Counted from the first letter of the stretch, positions 10,231-21,483 are shown. The stretch: DNA of 64,000 nt from Acholoe squamosa (GCA_949317995.1 OX439050.1:558001-622000), one strand, 5' to 3'. Numbers and translations: made by a program. Notes: a model not told the origin generated them from the sequence alone.

Positions 10231-11487
10231 TCAGTTCTGAACTAGGTCGAAAAGTTGGTCTGCTTTTATCCATGTGTTGTACTTGGGTGAATGACCTATC
10301 CAAGAGACCAGCATCTCTTCCCTCCTTGAATTCCTGGAGCCCACTGTACACCTTTTCAAGATCTTATCTACCTCGAAAATTTCATCTGCATCTCCCTCTT
10401 GACTGACTCTCTGGAGTTCCTCTCTGTAGAACCAGCCCTCTATCATCTCGTTGTCCATATCTTTGACACGAAAACTTTGGTAACCCTGGTTCAGTCGCCG
10501 GTGAGTGACTGTGTATATAGTCCTGCTCCAAGACTCGTCGTAACTGCGGTGAAATACTCCAGTCAGATAAGACATTCTGACCCTGTCACCCAATTCAAAT
10601 TCATAAGGTAGTTTGTGGGGACCTGTGCGAGTAGCTCGGTCGTCCTCTAGGTATTGCCTCCTCCACAACTCTGGGGTGTCTATAACACACATGGCATTCA
10701 GGGGGGTGGTTCCAATAGACCTATGTTCAGAGCTGTTGTAAGCGTCTGTGAGTTCTTGTAAATGACTCTGCCAATCAAATGAATGTCTCGCCTTGATGAG
10801 TCTGGCTATGCGACCTCTTAAACTTTGAATTACCCTTTCTGCGTAGGAGGCTTTCACCTCGTTAGTAGTGACGAAATGCTTGATTCCTTGCGACTTGAAA
10901 TACTCCTTTGTTATGCTGTTGTTAAATTCTGAACCCGCATCCGAGCGGATTTTTTCAGGCTTTGAGTTGTACTTGAAGATATCTTCGAATGCTTCTTTGA
11001 CATTGATTCCCCTCAGAGCGGTAAGAGGTCTAGTGTACAGGTACCTAGTAAAGATGTCAATGCAGACTAGGATGTACCCATAACCCTTGTTGCTTTCTCT
11101 GTAGAAGGACATATTAAGCGTGTCACAATCTAATTGCTGGTCTTTAGAGCTCGCTATGACTCGGGGACGAGGGAAATGCTTCCTGGCAGGACGGAACAGA
11201 CTGTAAGAAGACTGCCTTTGCAACCAATCCTTGATCTTCTTCAATGAAATGGTGTACTTGCCTTCTCTCCAAACTGTTCTATAGACGGCACTAGCCCCAC
11301 CATAAGTACCCGGATTGTCTCTGTCAAAGAAGACAGATCTGAGATAGTCGTCCAACTCCTGGTCTGATGCAGGTTTGGGAGGTCTCGCTAAGCTGGAAGG
11401 GACACCTCCTATTGCCAGTCCTCTGGGTCTATTTAGAGGTGGACCCTCTTGAGGGGGAGCTATTTGGCCGTCCATCCCGTCAACCAT
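10231..11487 (-). CDS. Polinton rve-family integrase with chromodomain, right copy (intact)
   Basis: A 418-codon uninterrupted frame. An N-terminal domain (YLRSVFFDRDNPGTYGG, IKDWLQRQ) leads into the RNase-H-fold core with Asp in QLDCD, Asp in RSDAGSEF and Glu in SYAERVIQSL. A basic linker follows, then a chromodomain at about residues 370-415 (FEVDKILKR...LVSWIGHSPKYNTW). Length and order fit Polinton integrases. The chromodomain may guide insertion to marked chromatin, as in chromoviruses. It is the only Polinton gene here with all key residues and no break. Its start overlaps the upstream gene by 28 nt. Confidence 0.92.
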   Translation of the reverse strand: MVDGMDGQIAPPQEGPPLNRPRGLAIGGVPSSLARPPKPASDQELDDYLRSVFFDRDNPGTYGGASAVYRTVWREGKYTISLKKIKDWLQRQSSYSLFRPARKHFPRPRVIASSKDQQLDCDTLNMSFYRESNKGYGYILVCIDIFTRYLYTRPLTALRGINVKEAFEDIFKYNSKPEKIRSDAGSEFNNSITKEYFKSQGIKHFVTTNEVKASYAERVIQSLRGRIARLIKARHSFDWQSHLQELTDAYNSSEHRSIGTTPLNAMCVIDTPELWRRQYLEDDRATRTGPHKLPYEFELGDRVRMSYLTGVFHRSYDESWSRTIYTVTHRRLNQGYQSFRVKDMDNEMIEGWFYREELQRVSQEGDADEIFEVDKILKRCTVGSRNSRREEMLVSWIGHSPKYNTWIKADQLFDLVQN

Positions 11488-12600
11488 GAATCGATCCCTT
11501 TGCTAGAACGTAGGGCACGTCCTCTCTTGGTGTCTTTACGGTTTGTGACTGAGCCTAGAGTAGTGGATGCCTTTTTAGTAGATGTACCGTGATCCTCCCG
11601 GCCCGGACCCTCCTGTGCCGCCCCCGCCGCCCCCGCCGCTTTTGTCTCCGACTGCTGTGCTGCAGCGGCAGTCGGAGCCTTTTCTTTTGTTTTGTTTTTC
11701 GGGGGATTTGCCCCCGCTGTCTTTGTAACACTGTCATCATCATCGTTGTCCTGTTTGTATTTCTTTGCTGATGATTCAACTTCATCCTGAGCCTCTGTTC
11801 TCCTCTTTTTCATTTCAGGCACGCCAGGTGGTGGAAGAGACAGACGCGACACAGACACTGGCTTACCCTCCTTTAGACGATGTACAAGATCAGGGGGGAG
11901 CTGTTGGAGGAGCACTCTCGGTGAAGACTGTGGTAACAGCAGAGGTGCACCGTCCGATCCCAGACGTGTTCCATCCCGCCCCGACTCTGCCTTCTGCCCC
12001 ACCTGTGACTTCTGCCCCAACGGCGTCTGCTGACCTGCCTGTGAATCCTGACCCGACTGTACCTGATGCCCTGCCTATGACTGCCGCCTCCCCGTCTGCT
12101 TCTGTGCGTTCGCCGACACAGGATCGACCTTACCCTTTGCCAAAGCCTTTGACGGACCGCTCCCAGGCAGATCATCATCATCAACCGACTGGTCCTCCTC
12201 CACCGGTGAATGACCCCTCCGCTTCCACACCAGCCTCGGATTCTGCCGGTCAGGATCGTGAGGGTCTGGATGCTTCACCGGTGCCTTCACCGACCGTTCA
12301 GACGGTTCGTCCCACGCCCCATCTCCGCGCCTCATCTCCTGAGTGGTTGAAGACAATATTGTTGTCTCCCTACCCTGCAACGCCGAAGACGACCCGGACC
12401 CCCCGGATGCTGAAGGGGATTCTGGCGGATCAGCAGGACCAGCTGTCGGGTCAGAGGAGGCGGGCGCGTCGGCAGGTGGATCGTCGACAGTCCCTGGACT
12501 CTTAGACGTGGTGAGTTTAGACTTTGATAATCTAGTGAATTCCTCAAAGGGTATAGTGATGTACTTTTTATATGTTAATGCTGTCTCAACATGACCCTCT
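11460..12600 (-). pseudogene. Polinton low-complexity protein, right copy
   Basis: One frame from about 12600 (the KYITIPFEEFTRLSKSK segment) to 11460, interrupted only by a TAG at 12077-12075 that is CAG in the left arm. The N-terminal K-Y-x-T/I-P-x-E-E-F segment is a pattern seen in Polinton-associated proteins. Pro/Ser/Asp-rich stretches, a KKRR patch, a DDDD tract and an Ala/Lys-rich end follow. No start codon is obvious; the ATG-like upstream extension overlaps the basic protein in another frame. Function unknown; an internal virion or scaffold protein is a guess. Confidence 0.55.
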
Positions 12601-12904
12601 TGAGCCTGTTTTTTACACTCTGTATGACTAGAAACACTTTCAGGGCAGAGTCTTGAATGATCCTCAGTCTCTTTCTCACACTCAGTCCAAAGTTGGAGAT
12701 GGCAGTCAGGATCTTCTTGTATTTTGAAATGAGTTCCTTTGTTTTCCTCCCCACAGGTAGCCGCAGTATGTTCAGCATCACTTCTGAAATACACTCCACT
12801 TGATGATCTAAACTTGTAGCTAATATTGCTTCTCCTTGCAGACCGTCAGCATCTAGCAGCACTCGCAAAAATGGATCACACTTTCTTAGTCTAGCAGTAG
12901 ACAT
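12575..12904 (-). CDS. Small basic Polinton protein (pX-like candidate)
   Basis: A 109-codon frame: a helical N-terminal half (CDPFLRVLLDADG...ISEVMLNILRL), then a Lys/Arg-rich half (KELISKYKKILTA, SVRKRLRII). Short proteins with this layout (CxxFLRxL..A...ALSEVALNVL followed by K/R-rich) sit next to Polinton and adintovirus capsid genes in many invertebrates and have been compared with adenovirus core pX. The match is by eye only. It overlaps the next gene by about 25 nt. Confidence 0.5.
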   Translation of the reverse strand: MSTARLRKCDPFLRVLLDADGLQGEAILATSLDHQVECISEVMLNILRLPVGRKTKELISKYKKILTAISNFGLSVRKRLRIIQDSALKVFLVIQSVKNRLKRVMLRQH

Positions 12905-12971
12905 TACTGTCCATCCATGTCAGAGGTTGCCTTCCAACTGGTACCCCCTTCACACTAACACACGTATTTAT

Positions 12972-13589
12972 TCACAGGTAGCTCACCAGGTCCTCTCCAG
13001 GAAAGATGTTGGTGTATATCTGTGCCTTCAACCTAGGTGGGTCGCTTGGATGGGAGATGTCAGTAGGATGAAGGCAGATGACTTGATAGCCATATTTTTT
13101 CTGCTGGACACAGTCCTTGTAACTCTCTTCCAGAACATGACCCAGACCAGTTTGTTTGGCCAGGACGTTGATCTGTCCCACGTCTCGAGGGTTGCAAAGG
13201 ACTATGTTTGTGTGTACATTGTTGCTTACCGTCTTCTGACATTTCCCAGGTGCAAATAGATTCTGAGTTAAATATAAAACCGAAATAAATTTATGGTGCG
13301 AGAACTTGGTGAACAACATTTGTACATGTGGATCCTTGACAACCGTTTCCATAAGATCATTCAGAATCAGTAAAGTGTGATCAGTCCCATCTGTGAATGT
13401 GTTTAGGTCCTCTTCTGTAGGCACTCCTCTATGAAATATGATGCCAGGGACTGTTTGTCACATTTGATCAAATATTGGCTGATTGACAGTCATGCAATAT
13501 AGAACTTTGCGGACTGGGGTTTTGTAAATAGCATTCCTGTGAGCAAGGATACGGTGTACCAATGTAGTTTTACCACTCCCACTCATCCC
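12972..13589 (-). pseudogene. FtsK/A32-type packaging ATPase (broken)
   Basis: The frame opens at 13589 with GMSGSGKTTL, a Walker A motif, and later shows HTLLILNDLM in the Walker B position and FTKFSHHKFISVLYLTQNLF, a typical segment of viral genome-packaging ATPases. A TGA at 13460-13458 interrupts the frame, and a TAA immediately precedes the P-loop, so the N-terminus is missing or shifted. The first acidic residue of Walker B reads Asn. In a working element this enzyme would translocate DNA into capsids. It lies between PolB and the structural genes. Confidence 0.8.
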
Positions 13590-14005
13590 TTATATGCATG
13601 CAGCTGATGGTGCATGTAAACCAGGAAACAATGGTCCCTCTATTTCCTAAATGTAATGATCCATGATTGAACTGTGATGTGGTTGTAGTATGACTAATGG
13701 TGTGATCTGCTCTATCCAAATGTTCGACTCCTATTAACACCCCACAACCACTCACTACTGTTTTATACTGTTACTATCAGATGATACTGTTGCCCATGGA
13801 AATGAAACAGAAAACAGATTTAAGACAGTCAAGTTTTATTTACTTATTGAGCGACAGGTACAATGTAGCAAGATCTCACAAGTACAAAATATTCACAAAT
13901 TTTACAACAATCCATATGGGATATCACAGATTGGAGAAGACATACACAATGCGAATAATATGTACATTTATATATTCGAACCACCTGAAATATTAGCCAC
14001 ATACT
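13590..14005. other. AT-rich spacer between ATPase and PolB/NADAR
   Basis: No coding frame or RNA gene recognised. Short pieces could be remnants of the ATPase N-terminus, but I cannot align them by eye. Confidence 0.4.
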
Positions 14006-14455
14006 TTAGTCATCCATAAAACCCTCCTCCCGCATCTTTCTTGCCCAGAAAAGGCTGATGAAGTCATTTCCAGGTAGATTGGTGGGGTTAGTGATTTCTG
14101 CCATCCCTTCAGATAGACCGCAGGTGAAATAATTGTCCCACCAGTGGCCAGGTTGAACAATCAAGCGCTCCCCCACCTCTCGCAACTCCTCTACCAACTC
14201 GACCTTCATCATATCTATTTTCATCTGCAACACCCCTTCCATTATTGCATCTCTTCTAGCATACCAACATTCTTTCACCTTGATCTGGGATACAGAACGG
14301 TAAACCTGTTTGGCTGTCTTATTCTCTTCCATGGCATAAAGAACCCAAAATGGACAGTCATTAGCCAAAGCCATCTCGTAGAAGAACAAGTGAGCACTAC
14401 TGATGAATTTTTTGCCGTGTTTCTCTAGAGTGCAGGGGTAGTCATGGGCCAATCG
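14006..14455 (-). pseudogene. NADAR-like domain fused to the PolB C-terminus
   Basis: The 229-codon frame 14695-14006 begins with the PolB tail (NVGFRVRQNTIMTYS, KRGFSYFYVKR) and continues without a stop into about 145 residues that match the NADAR layout. These include DYPCTLEKHGKKFISSAH (family: FYPC...F.SSEH), then ECWYARRDAIMEGVLQMKI (W..R...M...L..K), VGERLIV, WWDN and LPGNDFISLFWARKMRE (G.N.LG..LM..R). NADAR proteins act on ADP-ribose derivatives, including removal of ADP-ribose from guanine in DNA in bacterial DarT-NADAR systems. The Glu of the SSEH motif is Ala here, so activity is doubtful. A fused NADAR on a Polinton polymerase is unusual to my knowledge. Confidence 0.65.
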
Positions 14456-17400
14456 GTGGACTTTCTTTCGAAGCACAAAGGTATTGTGATCTGTCCAGGG
14501 GTTCAAAACAATAGGTAAAGGAATGGTGTCTACATGATTTTCCTGGACTACCCGTTTCACATAGAAGTAAGAAAATCCCCTCTTTCTCCGGGAATAGGTC
14601 ATGATGGTATTCTGCCGAACCCTAAACCCGACATTGGTCACACTTCCACTTAACCTTCTGAAAAGCGCATCTTCATAGTACTGCCTGGGATTCATGATGG
14701 CCCGTTTCTGTACCCTTTTGCTTTGACCCCCTCTGTCCCGTCACTCTTGGCCAGATAATATGTCTTGGAAGCCAAAGCAATTAGTTCAGTCCCACTAGCC
14801 TCTAACTTAAAAAGCCCAGGCTCTCTTTGGTCATATAGCTTGTGTTCTGCACAACATTCTCGGGGCAGAAAATAGTTTACCCCTTCAGTGCTCACATTGC
14901 AACGAGCGATCTGATGCTCATACATTTGAACAGCGTCTGGTTTGATCACCCCGCTCATCGATTGACCACTGATTGTGAAGTACAAGCTATCTGTGTCACA
15001 AAGTAGTTATTGGAAGTCGTCTCTAGACATGACCACATCTAAAAAGTCATAGTAGTATTGCAAGAGTCTAAGCTTGGCATTCTGAAGTACCGTAAATGCT
15101 AGTTGTATGGGCATGTTCAAGTTGATGGACCTCTTGCTCATCTCTACTTCATACATGTCATCAGAGAGACTGGCCATGTTCCTAAAGAGAGGGTCATTGA
15201 CAGTCAAATGAGCAGCATGCTTACCCCATACATATTTGATTTTCCTATGTTTTGTCTTGTCTAACAAAAGGGATCCATAGCCAGCATTGCCCAGTATTTT
15301 CATAGTTTTTGCCAGGATTTCTTTATGACGGAAAATATCCCCTTCCCGTCTAGCCTTGGTGACAAAGTCCACAAAGGGACCAAAGCAGTAATCAAATCGT
15401 TATTCCACCTCTTCATATATTTTGGTCACCTCCATTCCTTTGCTCAGGTACCATCGAAGCAAATCAGTGGAGAAAAATTACCGAGAGGCTCGTGTCCCTC
15501 CCACCAGTAGCTTTTTTTTGGCATCGAATTTACCATCAGTAGTCTGCCTGATGTAATCCTGCATTGTTTCCCCCCAGTCATCGTAATGTACCTCTGTGTT
15601 ACAAAACAAGGGTGGGAACTCGGAAAGTATTCCTTTGGAGTCATGCCTGCCTTCTCAAAACCATCTGGCCACTCTTCAGGTACCTGAATATCTACCTGAA
15701 CCATCCCTTCAAGTTCCCCAGTCTGTATGCTGTCCTTGATCATGTCTTCAGTCACTGTGTCAGGATGTTCACAAAAGAACTTTGGGATCAACTCCTTGAT
15801 CCTGTCATACCCATATCCGTCCTGTTCTCTGTCACGGTGCCATTCACATTCATAGCAGACAGTCAGTTCTATTTTCATCTTTTTAAGGTAAGCCTCCCTG
15901 GCTTCTGTTCTAGCCTTTCTAGCCTCCATTAGTTTTCTGATGTTGTCTGGCCAACCCGCATTCCCTCCCTTCATATAGAACCAGCATTCTTTCTCGTCAT
16001 GTCCATGGTAGTAACACCCATTGTACTCAAACCCTCTCTTTGTACCTTTGTCCAGACAAAAACCATCCAACCTATAGGGACCTACAGGAAATTCCTTTCC
16101 ACTATTCAATTTGTGCTGAATGTGATAACCCTTGTAATCCATCTTCCATTGCATCCAGACATACATGTCCATGTGTCTGAACCTTGCTTCGGGAAAAAAA
16201 TTGTTTTCTGCCTTCCTGCGGACTGGAAACCCAACAGGCATTTTCTGATTGAGAGAATGTAAATACAAGGCATTTGCGTTATGGCCTAATATTTGTCTAG
16301 CAATCTTGTTTTCATTTCCCCTGATGGTAGTCTCACCCACTTTTGTGTAGCGGTTGAATATAATACTGGGTCCTCCGAAGGCACATGTCTTAAGCTTGTG
16401 ATATAAATCAGAATCACATGTCTCAAAACTGGAAAACTGTTTGTTTGTTCCTTTCACACAGTCAAACAACAGTTTTCTGGCAACCCCTGGAGCAGAAACA
16501 GCCACTTTGAACAGGTCCACTTTAAGATTGACATAATACTGAAGCATTTTCTGTGCAGCTTCGACAAAAGGTGAAGTATCGAGATTGGCATAGTAGGTCA
16601 GAAACTCACTGAAAGTCTGCATGTTTCCCTGATCCCAAATATTTTGTAACTCCCTATAATTTTCCTCTCCTGTCAATGGCTCAGGTCCCTTTCTCCCCCT
16701 AGCTATCCACTCTGAGTGCTCTGTTTCCAAAACATTACCATTTTTTCAGTTTGGAATAGAATGAATCATAAGATGGTAGCTCAGGATGATCCAGTTTTTC
16801 TGCAGTGTCAAACCATTCATAAGGGAAGTATGATTTCCTGGCTTCTGTTTCATAGGCCTTCAAGAATTGGGCATAAGAAGAACCTGCAGCCAGAAAGTTT
16901 GATACATCCAAGAACTTGAACCTGGAGGTGGCAATAGCTGTGTACTGGTTTGTCTTTTTGATCATGTATTTCATGTCTGTTGCCAAAGAAAAATGTTTAG
17001 GGAACTTTTTCTTGACTAAATTTAAATCATATTTCGAGGAGTTAAACCCAAGAACAGGTAAAACAGAGAGATACTCATTAAACTTGTCTGTCATTTTCTC
17101 CACACGCTTAGCATGTTCATTTCTTACATCTATGTGATCCATCTCCCCCATGCCCTCTGGCTCAGGGGCTGAATCCGGAGTCAGTGGTAAGTCCCTAACA
17201 TTTTCTTCATCTCCTGACTCCTCTCCCCCACCACCGGCCCACCCTCTCACTTCCTCTTCATCCAGACTCACAGGGAACTCATCTTTTAGTGCTTTCAATT
17301 TCTCTGTTACTTCTACCCATCTAGCTTGACACAGGGTCAGGGCTTTCTGCTGTATCTCTTCTAAATACAGAACCATGGATGCCAACAGCTCATCCATGTC

Positions 17401-19633
17401 AGGATTAATAATACAGTGAGGATTTTAATAACCTTCAACATTGGAACAAATGCTTACACTCACAGGTACATGCTCAGTGGTCCACCTTGTACCCCTACCC
17501 ATGTTCTCTTCAACATTCACATCTAGATCTTCACCTTGTACCTGATCCTCAAAATTTTTGAGTAAGATCGATTCAAAATCAAAAACCGCGAAATATGGAT
17601 AGAATTGCAAATCACTATCGACCTGTATACCCAATGTGCTCTGGAGTTCCTCGAACATGGTTTCTTGGGACACATATATCCCACCAGGATACCGATATTT
17701 GACTCGAGAGCAGCATGATTTTTGGTGTCTTTTTAGATTAGACAAACGGTCAAAGGCTCTACCACAATGAGGACAGGCAAACTTTTGGGCATACTGTGCC
17801 ATGTCCTGAATCAGACTAAAATGTCGCTCATACAGATTTAGATTGAGCTCTGTTGCTGCCTGCTCTGCATCGGTCATGATGGAGTTGTAAATACGGGTAC
17901 AAGAACCATCATTGTTCAAGGAATACACATTGGTGCGAGCATCAAAACACCTCTCGAAATCAGGTAGATCACCCATTTCTAGACCTTGGAATTTCTTACA
18001 ATTGTGTGGGAGGTCATCTACACCTTCTGCAACCTTATAATCATACCATCGAACATAGAGTATTCTGACATTGTTTTCCAGATCTTGCTGACCAAACTGA
18101 TGAAATGCTAATGCTCTGAATGCACACAGTTTATCTTTGTATGCTATCCCATTTCTCTTGGCCAGGCCTATGATACAATTTCTGTCATTGATGTATGAAG
18201 GTAAATCAACCCCCTGACCAGCTCCAATAGGATAACCCGTTCTGAACACAAAATAGGTCACATTGGTAACATACACAAGTTGTAATTTATTGGAATCTGC
18301 TTCACGTAACAGGTACTGAAACCAATCTGTTCCTTCAAGCAAATCTACTAGATTAGTCACATCCTGACGACGACTGATCCTTGGAGGGTCGTCCCACAAC
18401 AGTGCATTGAAATATGGATTCCAATATCTATAGCGTCCTGTTTCTATGTCTCTCAATATCAAGCCGAAAGACATGTTAGTGATGTGAGGAATGAGATCAT
18501 TGACATCTCCATCAAAATCAGCTAGTGGAAAGTTGTACACACCATGCACTATCCCAGGATCATGTCCCGCCACTATGGTGTCCCTGTGTCTTGTATAAAT
18601 CTTCATGAATTCAACATCAAGAATTTCATTTCCCTCTCCATCTCGAGTGACCCATGGGGGATCGACATCTGGATCGTTCTCCCAAGATAGAGCATAATTT
18701 GGTGTGTCCCTTTCCAGCAGCCGGTTCTGACGATGTACCACCCTATGGTTGTGAAGGCTTAGAAATGAATCACAAACTTCACCACAGTCATCACACTTAT
18801 AAACTGGTTTTGGCACAGGTGTATCCTCAGCAATTCTATTATGTGCAGCTAAGAGATGCTGGTGGTAAGCTTTCCTTTCTGTGAATAGTCTTTGACACAA
18901 TGAACACACATATCGATCCCTGTTTTTACTTTTATAATGCACATGTCTATGCCGGCTGAGTGAGTTCAGTGATGGGAATGTTTTTGAACACAACTCACAC
19001 TTGTGACTCCCTGAAGAACTAGTAGAGGGTCCGTGAATAGTGTTACATTTATCACAGTTGTCAGTATCCACTTCCATCACCCCAGCCATTTGACACTCAT
19101 GGAGTCTCTTGTCAATTTCAGCCTGCCAACGAGCCTCCTGCCCTTCTGCCCTTCTCCATTTACAACGAGGAATGTGGGTATTGAGACGCTGTTTGGTGGA
19201 AAACACTACTGTACACATGTCACACTTCCACTCTTTGGCCCAACCTGTGTATGTTTTTTCATGCATCCTCCTTCCCTTTGAGGTGGCAAACTTCCTGGCA
19301 CAGCGAGAACACTGCTGTCCCTGAAACAAAGAATGATTGAATAAATGTTTTGCTCTCAATGTGTTTCAGGTGAGATTCCTGGGACATTATCTGAATGCCA
19401 ACCTCATGCAATACTTTACCAAGTATCAACACTAACATCATATTCTAATTTATTTTCATTTCTTATCATTTCAGACACTGCCGACACGTCCTGTACATAC
19501 ACCACATATATATATACACCAAGACAGCACTCAGGGATGCACTTTACAGTATTTAAGCATATAAGTATAAATAAAGTTTCGTTCTTACCCAGTTTGTATT
19601 GTCTGGTTGTCTATCATCTGGAGGCTCAGCCAT
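14440..19633 (-). pseudogene. Polinton family-B (protein-primed type) DNA polymerase with zinc fingers
   Basis: The ATG at 19633 starts a 15-codon exon (19633-19589) with a GTAAGA donor. The acceptor TTTGTTTCAG ends at 19326, and the phase matches. N-terminal C2H2 fingers (CSRCARKF, CDMCTVVF, CELCSKTF, CSLCQRLF, CPHCGRAF) precede Exo I (FAVFDFES) and Exo II (GFNSSKYDLNLVKKKF). Motif A reads GHNANALYLHSL, with Asn (16280-16278) for the metal-binding Asp. Motif B is KTMKILGNAGYGS and motif C is CDTDSLYF (about 15000-14978). Lesions: TAA at 17427-17425, near 15403 and at 15009; frameshifts near 16743 (A run), 15470 and 14716. In a live element it replicates the linear genome. This copy is inactive. 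Confidence 0.92.
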
Positions 19634-19636
19634 GAT

Positions 19637-19790
19637 CAAAGTATAAAGGACCTAATCCCAGATCATAAACATATCAATGTTTCACCTCAGAGGTAATAAG
19701 TCCAGTAATATAATCAAAGTGTAAAGGATCTAATCCCTGATCATCAAAGGAGTAATGTTCCACCTCAGGGGTAATAAGTCCAGTAGTGTA
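19637..19790. repeat. Two ~76-bp direct repeats upstream of PolB
   Basis: Units at about 19637-19711 and 19713-19790 share ATCAAAGTRTAAAGGAYCTA, a CCTGATCAT-type segment, and TTCCACCTCAGRGGTAATAA with GTCCAGTA. They lie just upstream of the polymerase start and could be promoter or 5' leader repeats of the Polinton. No terminal inverted repeat was identified further up. Confidence 0.7.
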
Positions 19791-20447
19791 GTATCTCCAC
19801 CAGTACACAAGTTCAATATGAGGTCATGTCAGGTACATGATTCCATAAATACACTATTCCTCCCACCCCTTTCAATAAAAGTCACTCCTACACCCTGCCA
19901 CCCCCACCCAATCAGCAAGCAGAATTCAAATGGAGGTCAGCACACACTGGAATGTAGGCCACCTACCCCAGGACAAGCCAGCACCTGCCACCAGCTGCCG
20001 CCATCTTGGATTTCCAACTCCATACATTTACAGTCTACACTCATTTGTTCATTACTCAATGAATTATGAACTAATCAACTTGAAAACATACATGCACATG
20101 TATACACATAGATTGCATCATACCACAAAACTATAGGTAATTCCATGCAGTCAATGCGTTCCCACAGATGGTTTTAACATTCTGATATCTCACCAAAACA
20201 CCCAAAAATTACCCAACTTTGGACCACTAAATTCACTATTCATTTTAATATTCCCCCAAATATTATTGCACATTCTGATAGCTCAACATTTTCCCTACAC
20301 ATACATAGCTGAATCAAATCCAAACTCCCAATCCTTCACGTCAAAACTTGCCCTTAACCAAACTATGTCATTGTGTCTCACACTATACTACTCCCGTGCC
20401 CCTCCTCATCATAAATAAGCTCTGCAAACCTATAATCTTAAATTGTC
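19791..20447. other. Non-coding DNA upstream of the Polinton
   Basis: No gene seen. The Polinton end should lie in or beyond this interval, but I could not find its terminal repeat or a target duplication. Confidence 0.4.
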
Positions 20448-20912
20448 AGGTATATTAGCATAATACATGCATTCTTACTGCGTAGTTCCTGTTTTTGTAA
20501 GGCATATTAACATAATACATGTATCTACACTGCATAGTTTCTGTTTTTTGTCAGGTATATTAGCATAATACATGCATTCTTACTGCGTAGTTCCTGTTTT
20601 TGTAAGGCATATTAACATAATACATGTATCTACACTGCGTAGTTTCTGTTTTTTGTCAGGTATATTAGCATAATACATGCATTCTTAGTGCGTAGTTCCT
20701 GTTTTTGTCAGCCATATTAACATAATACATGTATTAACACTGCGTAGTTTCTGTTTTTTGTCAGGTATATTAGCATAATACATGCATTCTTGCTGCGTAG
20801 TTCCTGTTTTTGTCAGGCATATTAACATAATACATGTATTTACACTGCGTAGTTCCTGTTTTTTGTCAGGTATATTAGCATAATACATGCATTCTTACTG
20901 CGTAGTTCCTGT
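20448..20912. repeat. Dimeric minisatellite, block 1
   Basis: About nine monomers of 52-54 bp in alternating A and B forms. Form A contains TATTAGCATAATACATGCAT, form B TATTAACATAATACATGTAT, both followed by ACTGCGTAGTTCCTG and a T run with GTCAGG. The A+B dimer of about 107 bp is the repeating unit. Confidence 0.9.
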
Positions 20913-21012
20913 AATCTATAATCTTAAATTCCATGTCAAATCCTTAGGTCTTAACTATACATGTATTTCATTATTGACTTTGAAAATAAATGCATTATTT
21001 GTATAATTTCAG

Positions 21013-21406
21013 GAAAATACTTACCTCTCATGAAAACAGCAAATGGAGAACTTCACCGCCTCAAAACGTGGACATAGAGTCAACCAGCCGCGCAATAACT
21101 GAGTCGCCCACTTCTAGTACCAGAAGTTATACAGTCCCTGTGACAAAAGAGGAGGGGCTCAACTCAAGCCCCCCGATCCCTGAGCCTCCATCCCCCACTC
21201 TTAACCCTTCCAAGGGAAAATGGGGAATAAAAGTAGGTGCTATTGTAGGAGGTACACTTACCCCAGTCATTTTATTGTTCATAATTATAGTTATGCTTAT
21301 GGTGAAAAAACGTAAAAGGTCCATAATATACAGACCCAATACTGCTGTTCCCAGCTCTGCTAGAGATGAAGTGGAATTACAGCTATTGAGATCAATGCGA
21401 GCTTGA
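21013..21406 (+). CDS. Probable terminal exon of a single-pass membrane protein
   Basis: A pyrimidine-containing 3' splice site (TATAATTTCAG) ends at 21012 and the frame stays open to TGA-less stop TGA/TAG at 21406. The coded segment is Ser/Thr/Pro-rich (a stalk likely to be glycosylated). It leads into one hydrophobic helix (VGAIVGGTLTPVILLFIIIV) with a KKRKR stop-transfer and a 40-residue tail. This is the layout of the last exon of a type I receptor or adhesion protein. No other exon was recognised in the window. Minisatellite of the same family lies on both sides, the downstream block within what would be the 3' UTR. Confidence 0.5.
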
Positions 21407-21483
21407 AGCTTTCTGAAGTGAAAATAACCTGAGATCAGCTGGAAATTATAACTCTCAGCTATGAAAGGTCACTGTTTTCAGAA

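Noticed and set aside
1-12149. Inverted arms as Polinton terminal inverted repeats
   Set aside because: Terminal repeats of Polintons are non-coding and lie at the outer ends; these arms carry coding genes and meet at an internal capsid breakpoint.
11765-12505. 246-codon Pro/Thr-rich plus-strand frame
   Set aside because: Antisense shadow of the low-complexity Polinton protein; the integrase-linked frame on the minus strand explains it.
14144-16262. Several plus-strand frames of 87-122 codons
   Set aside because: They lie opposite PolB motifs and have no features of their own.
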